From Christensenellaceae bacterium (lineage in GTDB: Bacteria > Bacillota > Clostridia > Christensenellales > Aristaeellaceae): a DNA stretch of 64,000 nt. Positions 44,718 to 54,938 of the stretch are shown piece after piece. The DNA is taken from the NCBI GenBank assembly GCA_012518615.1, contig JAAYRU010000002.1, forward strand, positions 1 through 64,000. The letters are read 5' to 3'. A program made the translations under genes and the position numbers. Numbering within the stretch: position 1 is the first letter of the stretch; the number at the start of each line of letters is the position of its first letter. Under the pieces are notes generated by a model. That model worked only from the letters and a program-made list of their open reading frames with translations, was not told where the DNA came from and searched no databases.

Positions 44718-46304
44718 CTATTTCCCTTCCTTTATCTCTTGGAATACTACCTTATCGCCAACTTGTAGGAAGGTATTACCAAGGGGTACTACGGTTTCAT
44801 CGCCGCGCAGAACCATTATTATTATAAGGCTTTCAGGCAGGTTAAGGTCTTTAATATATTTATTCGCCCATTTATGCCCCTTAGGTATAGTGAACTCCAC
44901 AAGATCGCCGCCGCTGGTGTCAAAATATTTGGCGCCGCCGAGTACTATTGTATCTTCCTCCTCTATTACTACGCTGCCGCGGGGTACTATTGCCTTGCCG
45001 TCCCTTTCGATTTTGGCGACAATAAAGTCAAAGGTGAGGTTTAAATCCCTAACCTGAAGTCCCGCAAGGTGGCTGCCCTTTTCTATCTGGGTTTTAAGGA
45101 AGCCAACCTCCGCCTTGTCTTGGTAGTAGTTGAATGTCTGGAGCACGGTGTCGTTTGGGTCTAGCATATCAAGCTTTCTTGATGCGGGGGGCATAAGGCT
45201 ACCCTGAATGAGTGAGCTTAGCACGCATATGCCGAATACTATATGATATATATCCTTGCTAAATGGAACACCGCTGTTTACAACCATTATAGCAAAGGCT
45301 ATGGCAGCAGCGCCGCGCACACCGGCAAGGGACACCATATGCAGCTGGTTTTTGTGCAGCTTAAAGGGGAACATAAGCCCCCACACGCTTGCGGGGCGGG
45401 CGACTATAGTCATAAACAGCATAATTGCAAAGGCTATGGGAAGTGTGCTAATAAAGCCTTGGAAGTTGCTGAGTAAGCCCAGTATAAAGAAAAGCGCAAT
45501 CTGCATTATCTCGGAAAAGCCATCAAAGAAGAATACTATATCCCTCTTGCCCCTAAACTCTATATTGCCAAGGTATATACCTAGTATATACAGAGATAGA
45601 TAACCGTTTCCGCCTAGCAGGCTTGCTGTTGAGTAGGTAATAAGCATTACGGCAGCCATAAACACTGCGGAAAGCCCATCTTGAGTTACCTTCTGGTAGC
45701 GCAGGTATTTACCAAGCACAAAGGCAAACACAAAGCCCACCGCAAGCCCTATTGCCACCTGCGATAGTATAAGCAGCGGTATTGATAAGCTTGAGCCCAT
45801 TATTACCGAAAGGAATACCATGGTCATGGTATAGGCGGTAGGGTCGTTCGAGCCGCTCTCAAGCTCTAAAAGGGGAGCGGTATTGTACTTAAGGTTTAGA
45901 TTTTTTGAGCGCAGTATGTTGGATACGCTGGCATAGTCGGTTGAACCTACTATGGAGCCTACAAGCATACCTTCAAGCATAGAAAAGCCAAGTATAAAAT
46001 GACAGAACAAACCCGTAAGGAGCGCGGTTGTTACAACGCCAAGCGAGCTTAGTATTATGGCTTCCTTTGCTACGGGCTTTGTCATGTTCCAGTTGGTACC
46101 AAAGCCGCCGTAGAACATTATTATCATAAGAGCGACAGTGGCAAGCCCGTCGGCGAACTTAAAGTCATCAAAATCAAGCCCGAGCAGCCCAAAGCCCATA
46201 CCGAGTACTATAAATAACAGAAGAGCGGGTATACCGTGCTTGCTTGATATCCTTATGGCAAAAAGCGCAAGTATTAATATTATACCTACCAATAAATACT
46301 GCAT
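44718..46304 (-). CDS. CPA-family cation/proton antiporter with two TrkA-C domains
   Basis: About 528 residues from the ATG at 46304, chosen because AAGGAG lies eight bases upstream. A longer frame to 46457 crosses the promoter and is rejected. The first 390 residues form about 12 membrane helices of a NhaP2/CvrA-like potassium (or sodium)/proton antiporter, with EGMLVGSIVGSTDYASV and SGSNDPTAYTMT as the likely ion-site segments. Two C-terminal TrkA-C (RCK-C) domains follow (about 405-465 and 475-525), which in relatives bind nucleotides or cyclic di-AMP. The transported ion cannot be decided from the sequence. Confidence 0.86.
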   Translation of the reverse strand: MQYLLVGIILILALFAIRISSKHGIPALLLFIVLGMGFGLLGLDFDDFKFADGLATVALMIIMFYGGFGTNWNMTKPVAKEAIILSSLGVVTTALLTGLFCHFILGFSMLEGMLVGSIVGSTDYASVSNILRSKNLNLKYNTAPLLELESGSNDPTAYTMTMVFLSVIMGSSLSIPLLILSQVAIGLAVGFVFAFVLGKYLRYQKVTQDGLSAVFMAAVMLITYSTASLLGGNGYLSLYILGIYLGNIEFRGKRDIVFFFDGFSEIMQIALFFILGLLSNFQGFISTLPIAFAIMLFMTIVARPASVWGLMFPFKLHKNQLHMVSLAGVRGAAAIAFAIMVVNSGVPFSKDIYHIVFGICVLSSLIQGSLMPPASRKLDMLDPNDTVLQTFNYYQDKAEVGFLKTQIEKGSHLAGLQVRDLNLTFDFIVAKIERDGKAIVPRGSVVIEEEDTIVLGGAKYFDTSGGDLVEFTIPKGHKWANKYIKDLNLPESLIIIMVLRGDETVVPLGNTFLQVGDKVVFQEIKEGK

Positions 46305-46695
46305 AATTTTTCTCCTTACATAGCTTTTGCATACATTAAACACTGTATTCACGCGCCATTTTAGAGCTGTATGCGTTTGAGAATTATAAACGAAAGCATT
46401 ATTTTGTGTCAAGTTTGGGCGGTTTTTGAGGAAAAAACCGTGTGAGAAGTCAAACATTTGTGCATTCTATTATCCGCTACCTTTGTCGCATTCCTTCTGT
46501 TATACTACTCATTGAGAGAGCCTTTCTTGATAATTGTTTTTATTAATTTATATTATACCAAAGGTTCTCTCGTTTTCCTTTCTCGTGTCATAAATATATT
46601 GTAGGCTAACAAATTTTGTGTTTTTTGCGCTTAACACTATATATTTTGCATGTTGAATATATAAATTGATTCTTTACATAACTGCCCGCATGTCA
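46305..46695 (-). other. Region between copA and the antiporter gene
   Basis: This 391-base gap holds the antiporter promoter (46383-46412), a stem CGGTTTTT/AAAAACCG just upstream of it, and a 12-base stem GAGAGAGCCTTT (46514-46525) / AAAGGTTCTCTC (46560-46571) with a 34-base loop. The last could be part of the copA 3' region. No gene is visible. Confidence 0.5.
46383..46412 (-). promoter_or_regulatory. Promoter of the antiporter gene
   Basis: On the minus strand TTGACA, 18 bases, TATAAT, consensus in both boxes. It ends about 78 bases before the start codon. Confidence 0.7.
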
Positions 46696-49146
46696 TTACG
46701 GCTTGAAGCTACGCAGTCTTAACGCGTTTGTTAGAACTGACACACTACTAAATGACATGGCTAAAGCAGCAATCATCGGATTTAAGAGGGGACCGCCAAA
46801 CAAGTAAAGCAGCCCTGCTGCAACGGGTATCCCCAAGGCATTGTATCCAAACGCCCAAAATAAATTTTGCTTTATGGTACGGATGGTACGGCGGCTTAGA
46901 GCAATAGATGTAGGCACATCCATTAAATCGGAGTGCATAAGCACAATATCGGCAGATTCTATGGCAACATCAGCGCCGGAGCCAATGGCGATACCTACAT
47001 CTGCTTGAGCCAATGCCGGAGAATCATTGATGCCATCCCCAACCATAGCGACGGTTTTTCCTTCCTGCTGCAAGGCTTTGATTGCTTGAGCTTTGTTCTC
47101 CGGCAATACATCTGCAAGCACTTTTGTAATACCTGCCTCTTTTGCTATAGCTTGCGCAGTTCGGATGTTGTCCCCAGTAATCATTATTACTTCAATGTCC
47201 ATATCCATTAGTGTCTTTACTGCTCGGAAGCTACTGGGTTTCATAACATCAGCTACAGCTATAATACCAAGCAACTCCTTCTCTTTAGCAAAAAACATAG
47301 GCGTTTTACCTTGGTTTGCCAAGGCAAGGGCTTGAGGGAGCAGACTATCAACAGAAATGCTATGTTCCTCCATAAATTGACGATTGCCTGCTAAAATAGT
47401 CTGCTCCTTAATTTGAGCAGAAAGCCCACGACCTGAAACGGCGTTAAACGCAGAAACCGTTGGAAAGGAAAGACCTTTCCCCCTTGCGTAATTAACAACC
47501 GCCTTGCCCAAGGGATGCTCACTTCCGTATTCAGCTGCTGCTGCCAGAGAAAGAAGCTCTTCATGACTATAATCAGCACTTGGCAAAACATCTGTAACCT
47601 CAGGCTTTCCTTGAGTCAAAGTACCGGTTTTATCTAATACGACTACATCTATCTGATGCGCTATTTCCAGCGCCTGACCGGATTTTATAAGGATGCCGTG
47701 CTCAGCGCCCTTGCCCGTGCCAACCATAATAGCAGTAGGAGTCGCCAACCCAAGAGCGCAGGGACAGGCAATAACTAAAACAGAGATAAAAATGTTCAGG
47801 GCAAAGGACAAATCATGGGTAGAATAATACCAGACAAGGGCTGCTACTAAAGCAATCAAACTAACAACAGGCACAAAAACCCCTGACACCCGATCCGCAA
47901 GACGGGCAATTGGCGCTTTACTCCCCTGCGCCTCTTCTACTAGCCGAATAATTTTAGCTAACGCAGTATCATTACCCACTTTTTCAGCTTGTAACCTAAA
48001 AGCGCCACTGGTATTAATTGTCGCAGCATATACCTTATCTCCCGGAAGCTTATCTATAGGTATACTTTCTCCTGTAAGCATAGACTCGTCAACAGCGCTG
48101 GAGCCACTTCTTATGATGCCGTCCACAGGTACTCTTTCTCCAGGGCGTACCAGCAAGATGTCCCCCGGTTCCACCTCATGAACAGGAACAATTCGTTCCT
48201 GTCCATCTAATATTAGAGTTGCTGTTCGGGGGGATAAATCTATCAGCTTGCGTACAGCTTCACCCGTGCGTCCTTTAGAAACAGTTTCCAAGGTTTTGCC
48301 TAGCATAATCAAAGTTAGTATAACCCCGGCAGATTCAAAATATAAAGCATTAACACCCTGTTGGTCTCCAGAAAAAACCCTCCAAACACCATACAGACTG
48401 TATACAACCGCGGCACCCGTGCCAATGGCGATAAGAGAATCCATGTTTGGTCCCCCGGAAACAAGAGCTTTTACTCCCGAGGAATAGAACTTACGGCCAA
48501 TAAATACAATGGGTAGTGTCAGAATTAGCTGTGCCAGAGCATAAGCCAAGGGATGCTGAGCCGGGTCTACAAAATTCGGTATAGAAAAACCCACCATAGG
48601 TCCCATAGCCAAATATAGAAGTGGCACGGCAAAAACAGCAGCAACAATAAAACGCCGCCACATGGCACGAATTTCTTTCTGTTTTTGCTCCCTAGCTTCC
48701 TCTGTAGTAAAGTTCAGGGTTTTTTCTTGAGGTTCATAGCCCAAGTCACGGATTTTTCGCCGTAAGTCTCGCAATCGAACAATACCGGGCTGATAAATAA
48801 CCTCGGCAGTTTCTGTTGCTATATTGACAGTAGCAGAAACAACCCCCGGCATACGGGAGAGCGCTTTTTCTATCCCGTTGGAGCAAGCTACGCATGTCAT
48901 TCCCGCAATAGGTATTGAAACCTTATGGTTTTCAACTTCAAAGGCTATTTTAAACCCTGCTTTCTCTACCGCCTGTCGGATGTTCGTTTCCGTGGCGGCG
49001 CTGCCGTCATATTCTACCGTTAGTTTTTCGGTAGCTAAATTGACATTGGCGCTTTCTATCCCGGGCAGGGCGGATATTACTTTTTCCAGTCGGGCTGAAC
49101 ATGCAGCGCAGTTCATACCAAGTACTTTGAAACTTTGTTTATTCAT
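46696..49146 (-). CDS. copA: Copper-exporting P1B-type ATPase
   Basis: An 816-residue Cu(I) pump of the membrane. Two heavy-metal-binding domains come first: GMNCAACS (Cys13, Cys16) and GMTCVACS (about 83-90). Six to eight membrane helices follow, with the copper motif [14 protein letters not shown], the phosphorylation motif [11 protein letters not shown], the actuator TGES and the hinge [14 protein letters not shown]. The final membrane segment carries the second copper-site residues [10 protein letters not shown] and [21 protein letters not shown] precedes the ATG. No CopZ, CsoR or CopY gene is adjacent, and I saw no clear copper operator in the 170 bases upstream. Confidence 0.95.
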   Translation of the reverse strand: MNKQSFKVLGMNCAACSARLEKVISALPGIESANVNLATEKLTVEYDGSAATETNIRQAVEKAGFKIAFEVENHKVSIPIAGMTCVACSNGIEKALSRMPGVVSATVNIATETAEVIYQPGIVRLRDLRRKIRDLGYEPQEKTLNFTTEEAREQKQKEIRAMWRRFIVAAVFAVPLLYLAMGPMVGFSIPNFVDPAQHPLAYALAQLILTLPIVFIGRKFYSSGVKALVSGGPNMDSLIAIGTGAAVVYSLYGVWRVFSGDQQGVNALYFESAGVILTLIMLGKTLETVSKGRTGEAVRKLIDLSPRTATLILDGQERIVPVHEVEPGDILLVRPGERVPVDGIIRSGSSAVDESMLTGESIPIDKLPGDKVYAATINTSGAFRLQAEKVGNDTALAKIIRLVEEAQGSKAPIARLADRVSGVFVPVVSLIALVAALVWYYSTHDLSFALNIFISVLVIACPCALGLATPTAIMVGTGKGAEHGILIKSGQALEIAHQIDVVVLDKTGTLTQGKPEVTDVLPSADYSHEELLSLAAAAEYGSEHPLGKAVVNYARGKGLSFPTVSAFNAVSGRGLSAQIKEQTILAGNRQFMEEHSISVDSLLPQALALANQGKTPMFFAKEKELLGIIAVADVMKPSSFRAVKTLMDMDIEVIMITGDNIRTAQAIAKEAGITKVLADVLPENKAQAIKALQQEGKTVAMVGDGINDSPALAQADVGIAIGSGADVAIESADIVLMHSDLMDVPTSIALSRRTIRTIKQNLFWAFGYNALGIPVAAGLLYLFGGPLLNPMIAALAMSFSSVSVLTNALRLRSFKP

Positions 49147-49317
49147 AGAGTCTCCTTAAAAAATTTATGCTAATACAGTAGATATTCTTGCATTAACAAA
49201 CAATGATTAGTTGCACCTAACGCGGTTCGAATATAGTATCACAGCATATAAAAAATGTAAAACTGAAGCGGTTTTTGTTAATGTTTTTTACTAATACTGA
49301 TTTGTTATACAATCAGA

Positions 49318-50178
49318 CTATTTTCCCCTAAGTATTTTGGTTTTTTGAGCGTTCTCTTTTGTATCATCCGTTTCATCGTAGCCGTCGTAAGGTGCGGCAG
49401 GGTTGTAAAACCTTTTCGAAAAAGGCCAACAAATTTTATCTATATTTGCAAATGCAAAGCTTAAATCGGAAGTATATCCGGTATGACCGGTTATAACTAT
49501 AATATCCCTCTGTTTTTCCATTATTATTCGCTTTAACCTAGTGAGAGATTGCACAGACAGCTTGTTATCCTCCGCCAAATTGCCTAAAAAGCTATATCCG
49601 CCGTCTGCGCCAAACCAAATTGTATCCCCAGTGAACAGATACTTATCATCAAGTAAATAAACCATATGCCCCCATGTATGCCCGGGCACAAGTATGCATT
49701 CTATTTTGATATCGTATATATAAAAGACCTGTCCATCATTTAATAGTATTATCTTATTATCCGTTTTTACTTTAGGAAGCTTGTATAAGCCCCAGAAAAC
49801 TTTTCTTCTAACCTCACCTGTAAGATATCTGTTTTCTACTTCACCGATATAAATTTTAGCGTGTTTAAATAGTAGTGCGCTATCTCTTTCAACCGCTCCC
49901 ATATGGTCTGTATCTCGGTGGGTAATTAGAATATGCTTAATGTCTTTAGGGTTAAGGTTAAGCCATGACATTTTTTCTTCCAAGCGGTCATAATTATAAC
50001 CGGCATCTATCATTATAGTTTTTCCGTTTTTAGTGTAAAAGAAAATATTGGCAACCCACTCCCTAAGCGATGCAACATGTTCATCTATAAAACCTGTGTT
50101 TAGAGGTTTAAAAATCCCTTTGCCTCTGAACATTCTGCTCATAACTTTCTTTTGAAAATTAGTGGCTTTTTTAGACAT
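49318..50178 (-). CDS. Metallo-beta-lactamase-fold hydrolase with altered metal motif
   Basis: A 286-residue MBL-fold protein. The usual H-x-H-x-D-H motif reads THRDTDHMGA, so the second histidine is Asp. The other metal ligands appear kept: VPGHTWGH, LFTGDTIW and VITGHTGY. The first strands carry MIDAGYNYDRL. The substrate is unknown. It is the last gene of the long iron/methyltransferase operon, 24 bases after a methyltransferase gene. GAGGAG precedes the ATG. The Asp replacement may alter metal content. Confidence 0.82.
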   Translation of the reverse strand: MSKKATNFQKKVMSRMFRGKGIFKPLNTGFIDEHVASLREWVANIFFYTKNGKTIMIDAGYNYDRLEEKMSWLNLNPKDIKHILITHRDTDHMGAVERDSALLFKHAKIYIGEVENRYLTGEVRRKVFWGLYKLPKVKTDNKIILLNDGQVFYIYDIKIECILVPGHTWGHMVYLLDDKYLFTGDTIWFGADGGYSFLGNLAEDNKLSVQSLTRLKRIIMEKQRDIIVITGHTGYTSDLSFAFANIDKICWPFSKRFYNPAAPYDGYDETDDTKENAQKTKILRGK

Positions 50179-50202
50179 ATTATCTGCTCCTCGTAAAGTG
50201 AA

Positions 50203-50880
50203 TTATTTTACGCAAACAAACCAAGCTATAGACTTTACATTGCCTATCTTTACTTGGCTGTACATGCGTTTAAGGCGCGCATTTAGGCTGTGCATGGTTT
50301 CATACGGCGGGGTAAAAAATTTAAGCCGCTGATACACATGGCGTATAATCCAATCCGTTCGTTTGCAAATACCGGTAACATAAAAACAGCCGCAAAATAC
50401 GCCGCCGCTTTTTAGCACCCTAAAGGTTTCATGATATGCCGCGTACTTGCTTGGGAAAGCGTGAAAGCCATTGAGCGAAAGCACTATGTCAAAACTGCTA
50501 TCATCAAAAGGCAGGGCTCCTACATCGCCCTGTTTAAAAGTGATATTATTAAGCTCTAATTTTTCTGCTTTTTTCTGCGCCTGAGCCATCATATCGGGCG
50601 AATAGTCAAGGCAGGTAATATCGGCGCTTGGTATTGTTTGATAAACAGGCATTGTAAGTACACCTGTTCCAACGGGAACTTCAAGAAGCCGCCCTGAAAA
50701 CCCTTCCGGTATGCCTGATAGCGCCTGAGTCTGATAATTAGCGGTATCATCTGCATTCATATCCCACACAATACGGCAAACAAGCTTGCCGAGAAGTGTA
50801 GAACAAGTAATCATGCCGTCATAAAAGCTGTTGCCGCCTGTAAGGCGGTAAGCGCTGCGTATTCTATCGTTTCTTTCCAT
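50203..50880 (-). CDS. Class I SAM-dependent methyltransferase
   Basis: A 225-residue Rossmann-type methyltransferase of the UbiE/methyltransf_11 kind. The SAM loop is LEVPVGTGVLTMPVY (Pro-Val replaces the usual Gly-Cys), followed by ITCLDYSPDMM and the post-motif VLSLNGFHAFPSK. The acceptor is unknown. GGAAAGGAG precedes the ATG. It is one of four methyltransferases in the same operon. Confidence 0.82.
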   Translation of the reverse strand: MERNDRIRSAYRLTGGNSFYDGMITCSTLLGKLVCRIVWDMNADDTANYQTQALSGIPEGFSGRLLEVPVGTGVLTMPVYQTIPSADITCLDYSPDMMAQAQKKAEKLELNNITFKQGDVGALPFDDSSFDIVLSLNGFHAFPSKYAAYHETFRVLKSGGVFCGCFYVTGICKRTDWIIRHVYQRLKFFTPPYETMHSLNARLKRMYSQVKIGNVKSIAWFVCVK

Positions 50881-50949
50881 TATAATTTAGCTCCTTTCCG
50901 CACTATAATTTTTTTATAGCGCCTAATGATAAAACGGTAATTAAAAAAA

Positions 50950-51723
50950 TTATGCATTCCAAAACCTCATAACTTCGCTATGGAAACGCTTCGGGAACAT
51001 CATCACAAGTTCGGCATGTGCTAAGCCCTTGAACTCTTTTAGTATAATCTGGGGAAATGCCTTTTTCGCATAGGCAATGTCTTTTCTTCTCGCTGCTTTT
51101 TCTTCTTCTCCATACCAATATTCAATACTCGTGTCTATTTTAGGTACAGGACAAGGCATAGGATAGTTATTAGCAGACCAGAAAACATTATATATTGTTC
51201 TTTTAGAATAGTGATTTTTCCCAAATTCATATAGCTTTTGATAATGCTCCTTGGAATCCTCTCCTTCAGGCGTCCAGCGCTGAGGCGGCATGAGTATTTT
51301 CATAAGCTTTATTGATTTAAACGCTATTCTGATTGATAAATAATCTTTTATTGCAATAAGTCGGCAAAACCATTTCGGATAGTTATACGGCGTTATTCCT
51401 GCATCAACAATAGCCTTGTTTACAGGCAACATACGATTTGCCAGCATGTACATCACACTTGCCCCGCCCATGGAAACGCCATAAGCCATATCCAAATGCA
51501 AAATACCTTTATCATGCAAATAAGAAACGGCTTGCTCAACATTCTTTTCTATGGAGATAAAGTTCGTTCCCATTTCATCATGCCCATCGGATATGAAAAG
51601 GAATACACGAAAGTCTTTCGCTAGCGCTTCTGCCGAAGGCTTAAATACCCACCACGGCTCTGCGGTACATTGAAACATAAGAAAAGTTTTTTGATTATCC
51701 TTGCCAAATTCATATACTTTCAT
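50950..51723 (-). CDS. Alpha/beta hydrolase
   Basis: A 257-residue single-domain hydrolase. The nucleophile elbow reads AYGVSMGGASVMY (Ser about 91), and LAHAELVMMFPKRF supplies the likely catalytic His near the C-terminus. No signal peptide is seen. It lies ten bases after the LCMT-like methyltransferase gene and 69 bases before the next methyltransferase. The ribosome site is weak and lies over the end of the preceding gene, suggesting translational coupling. The substrate is unknown. Confidence 0.8.
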   Translation of the reverse strand: MKVYEFGKDNQKTFLMFQCTAEPWWVFKPSAEALAKDFRVFLFISDGHDEMGTNFISIEKNVEQAVSYLHDKGILHLDMAYGVSMGGASVMYMLANRMLPVNKAIVDAGITPYNYPKWFCRLIAIKDYLSIRIAFKSIKLMKILMPPQRWTPEGEDSKEHYQKLYEFGKNHYSKRTIYNVFWSANNYPMPCPVPKIDTSIEYWYGEEEKAARRKDIAYAKKAFPQIILKEFKGLAHAELVMMFPKRFHSEVMRFWNA

Positions 51724-51732
51724 AATCCAATT

Positions 51733-52566
51733 TTACTCAAAATCCATACGATGTATATACATTTTCATTCCTTTATCGCCTATTTTTGCAAGCAGACGAT
51801 GCAAGAAGTGAATACCCGGGCTTTTCATGTCGTAATAGCCCAGCATATATCCTTTTGAAGTAACTTTAATTTTTTTAGACCAGTTCAAATCTTTTGCAGG
51901 GTTATTAACATAAAAATATCCTTCCACATCGCTTATACCCATATTTTTAATTACTGCTGCCATCATCAGCTTTAAAGCGAGCTTTCCTACGCTGTCAAAT
52001 ACTAGGCAAGCTCCAGGAAATCTTTTTGAAAGCTCCAGCGCCAAAGACTTTACTTCTTCCGTTTTAAAATAATGAAATACACCTGCAGCAAAGAAAATAA
52101 CCCCGTTAGAACCGTCAACTTTATCCATCCAAGAATAGTCATTCAAGTCGCAAGCTATATTCTTTTCTCTATCATACGCAGAAATTAATTGTTCACGAAC
52201 AGATATAACATCAGGAAAATCAATATTAACTATGCTGCATGTGCCGTTGTCGCAGGCTTTGCCTGTTTCATCCAAGCCGCAGCCTAAATTAACAACAGTT
52301 GCCTTTGGATGTTTTGCTAAATAGTTGTTGATTTCCCACATAATATCTAATTGACGCATAGCCGCTTCAAGAGCGCCGAATTGATATATGAAGGATTTTT
52401 TCTTCTTCTCTAATTCAGAAAAATCATAGTCTAACCTCTCGCATAGTCTTTCCGCAAATACATCATTATAGAGTTCAGGGAATTTTTCTGCACACATTTT
52501 TCTACCATACAAGGGAATTATAAGCGTTTCCTGAACGGTGTTTTTTTCTATCTTAACTTTTTCCAT
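51733..52566 (-). CDS. LCMT/polyketide O-methyltransferase-like protein
   Basis: A 277-residue methyltransferase of the leucine carboxyl methyltransferase-like group, which also holds O-methyltransferases of natural product pathways. The pattern is typical: an N-terminal PLYGRKMCAEKFP segment, FGALEAAMRQLDI, the SAM loop ATVVNLGCGLDETG, then IVNIDFPDVI and FFAAGVFHYF. AAGGAG precedes the ATG. Its presence beside esterases suggests that a carboxylate or hydroxyl is methylated and demethylated, which is inference. Confidence 0.83.
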   Translation of the reverse strand: MEKVKIEKNTVQETLIIPLYGRKMCAEKFPELYNDVFAERLCERLDYDFSELEKKKKSFIYQFGALEAAMRQLDIMWEINNYLAKHPKATVVNLGCGLDETGKACDNGTCSIVNIDFPDVISVREQLISAYDREKNIACDLNDYSWMDKVDGSNGVIFFAAGVFHYFKTEEVKSLALELSKRFPGACLVFDSVGKLALKLMMAAVIKNMGISDVEGYFYVNNPAKDLNWSKKIKVTSKGYMLGYYDMKSPGIHFLHRLLAKIGDKGMKMYIHRMDFE

Positions 52567-52606
52567 AGCTATATGCTCCTTCTAATATTTTTATAGTTTT
52601 GCATAG

Positions 52607-53335
52607 TCAAACAGATAGAGATTTTTCCCGGTTCTCTTTCGCTTTGCTAAGCATTAACAAGGAACCTCCCAATGCCCAAATATTACCCAATGTTAATGCG
52701 CCTACCGTAATTGCATTTACTAATGCGTGGTTGCCGAATACACTAATTGGGGTAAATAGCAAGGCTCCCACCGGCATGGAAAACACCCAGCACCAGCGAG
52801 GATAAGGGCTGAAACCTCCGCCGATAGCCCTTATATGAGCATAAGTCTGTATAATCCAGAACACAAAAAACGCTATATAGAGGGGTAAAGAAAAGTAGCA
52901 TACAAATTTAATGGAAGAGGCAAGGGCAGTTTCTAGGCTTGCCGCTGTTATATATTTATAGAAAAAGGCTGCAGCAAGAGAAGACATGTGTACACCGGAG
53001 CCGCCCAAAACTAAAAGCCCAAGCGATCCTGCACCAAACATCTTGGCGTACTTGCCGGAATAAGGCTTTATAAGTTTATATATGACAAAATGCCCGCATA
53101 CAGAAACAGGCGCACCGATAAGCCCCAAAATAGCAGAGCAGAATAACCTACTGTCAGATATAGTTAGATATTGTGAAACCAGCCCTTCTATACCGGTAAT
53201 ACTGGTATCTCTAACGCCCCAGCCTACAAGCATGTCGCCTGCAAGGTTAATAAAAGCCCCTATAATACCTATCTTCATTAAAAGGCTTGCTCTATTCCAA
53301 TTTATATTTTGTTTTGTTCTAGTACCCTTATTCAT
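52607..53335 (-). CDS. Membrane protein, DUF6796-like
   Basis: A 242-residue protein with about seven predicted membrane helices and short loops. I recognise it only as resembling an uncharacterised family (DUF6796-like), with GDMLVGWGVRD and GVHMSSLAAAFFYK segments. A small-molecule or redox role is possible but not shown. GGGGGA precedes the ATG. It lies 40 bases before the LCMT-like gene and 73 bases after the carboxylesterase gene. Confidence 0.65.
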   Translation of the reverse strand: MNKGTRTKQNINWNRASLLMKIGIIGAFINLAGDMLVGWGVRDTSITGIEGLVSQYLTISDSRLFCSAILGLIGAPVSVCGHFVIYKLIKPYSGKYAKMFGAGSLGLLVLGGSGVHMSSLAAAFFYKYITAASLETALASSIKFVCYFSLPLYIAFFVFWIIQTYAHIRAIGGGFSPYPRWCWVFSMPVGALLFTPISVFGNHALVNAITVGALTLGNIWALGGSLLMLSKAKENREKSLSV

Positions 53336-53408
53336 AATATCCCCCTTGTTTCTAGTATATCTAAGTTTTATAACTCATACTTTGCACTTGTTCACCTTTG
53401 TATAACAA

Positions 53409-54923
53409 TTAAGCGATAAACCTATCGTCTCTGCCGCGCATAAAGGATTTCATGATTTTGGTAAATATACCTGTATCCATGATTTCTTCAATTAATGCCC
53501 TTTGAGGGAAGTCTATCTGCTTAGCTTCTCTTTCTTCATAGAGGGTGATTTTGCCGTTTTCTCCAAAAGGTTCACGCCCCGGAATGCTGCCTGTTTTCAT
53601 AAAGGCAATCCAGTCATTTTGCATAATTTCCATTTGCAAAAGGTTTTTTTCTGTTGGCGTTTTGCAAATATCCTGAATGGTTCCAAAAATAAGCGGCAGT
53701 TCGGCACAGTGATACGCCCCCCTTAAGCCATTCCAAATATTGGGTACAAAGTTCATGCGGTATCCGTAGCATGACGCAAGCTTGGAATAATGCTTCATAT
53801 CCTGTAATGCCATGACATGAAAAAATGTTTCCATCATTTTAAACTGCATCTGTATGAGATTTGGATATTCTTTACGCAGCTCTTTAGCAAAACGCAACCC
53901 CACCTCTCCATAACGTTGCAGGCATTTATCTTGGAAAGCCGCTTCCTTGCTTACAATTCCCAAGCTTTTATACCATGACTTATTGTTGACCATAGCAAGT
54001 TCATCGCCTGTTGTACCCAGCATAACGGGTTTTGCGAAAAAACCTCCCCTTTCTTTTAAGCCTTTGATTTCATCTTTCAAAAACAGACCGTCTACAACAG
54101 GCATTGAAAGAAGTTCAAGCGGCATCTTCAACCGGATTAATCTTTTCCAATGAAGTGTATATAAGTCCTCTGGTTTAGAAAGATGATTGAGCTTTAAAAA
54201 ATTACCTGCAACTTTTTCCGCCTGCTCCATGGTCATGCATTCGCCTACACCGGCTGAGCACACAATTAGCTTGTCAAAGCATTGGGAGCTTTCTTCATTC
54301 ATCATTTGCGTGGATACAGATAAGCCGCCCGCAGACTGCCCCATTAGCGTAATGTTAGTGCAATCCCCGCCGAAGGCGGAAATGTTCTGGCGCACCCACC
54401 TAAGGGCGCACTGCTGGTCAAAAAAAGCGCGGTTTGCCGACAGCTTGCCATCTATAATTACGGGAATAAAACCGGGAACGGATAGTCTGTAGTTTATGGT
54501 TACAACCACTATACCTTTTGCCGCAAGATATTTCCCGTTATAAAGCGGTGTAGTGCCAGAGCCGTAGGTAAAGCCGCCGCCATGTATATAAACCAGCACA
54601 GGCTTTTTGCCATCGGTATCGCTTGTCCATACATTAAGCACAAAAGCGTTATCATCGGTTTTATCGTTTTCAGTTAAAATTTCCTTTCGCATCATAGGGT
54701 TTTTAAGGAAGAAGTTTATAAGCGGCGGAACCTTGTTTTGTGGAAAACGCATACCTACCCCTGAATTTATAGGCTGATTCTTGTAAATACTAATCATCTT
54801 TGGCATACCGAAGCGTTCTGCACTAGCATAGGGGATTCCAAGAAAGCTCTGTACATTGATGCCGTTTACTTTCTCGTTTTCATAGATAAAAGTTCCAAGT
54901 TCCAGTTCTTTTGTAGGTTTCAT
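53409..54923 (-). CDS. Type-B carboxylesterase
   Basis: A 504-residue esterase of the cholinesterase-like family. It shows the oxyanion segment YIHGGGFTYGSGT, the nucleophile elbow TLMGQSAGGLSVS and a C-terminal GAYHCAELPLIFG that provides the catalytic His. An acidic member near GTTGDELAMV completes the triad. No signal peptide, so it is probably cytoplasmic, unlike many type-B esterases. It acts on an ester of unknown identity. AGGAG lies 12 bases before the ATG. It sits between an alpha/beta hydrolase and a membrane protein gene. Confidence 0.87.
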   Translation of the reverse strand: MKPTKELELGTFIYENEKVNGINVQSFLGIPYASAERFGMPKMISIYKNQPINSGVGMRFPQNKVPPLINFFLKNPMMRKEILTENDKTDDNAFVLNVWTSDTDGKKPVLVYIHGGGFTYGSGTTPLYNGKYLAAKGIVVVTINYRLSVPGFIPVIIDGKLSANRAFFDQQCALRWVRQNISAFGGDCTNITLMGQSAGGLSVSTQMMNEESSQCFDKLIVCSAGVGECMTMEQAEKVAGNFLKLNHLSKPEDLYTLHWKRLIRLKMPLELLSMPVVDGLFLKDEIKGLKERGGFFAKPVMLGTTGDELAMVNNKSWYKSLGIVSKEAAFQDKCLQRYGEVGLRFAKELRKEYPNLIQMQFKMMETFFHVMALQDMKHYSKLASCYGYRMNFVPNIWNGLRGAYHCAELPLIFGTIQDICKTPTEKNLLQMEIMQNDWIAFMKTGSIPGREPFGENGKITLYEEREAKQIDFPQRALIEEIMDTGIFTKIMKSFMRGRDDRFIA

Positions 54924-54938
54924 AATAATTTCACACTC

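Noticed and set aside
46305..46457. N-terminal extension of the antiporter
   Set aside because: It would read through the TTGACA/TATAAT promoter and adds a polar stretch. The ATG at 46304 has AAGGAG at correct spacing.
46514..46571. Twelve-base stem with long loop as a cyclic di-AMP or other riboswitch for the antiporter
   Set aside because: It lies upstream of the consensus promoter at 46383-46412, so it would not be in that gene's leader. No riboswitch core was recognised.
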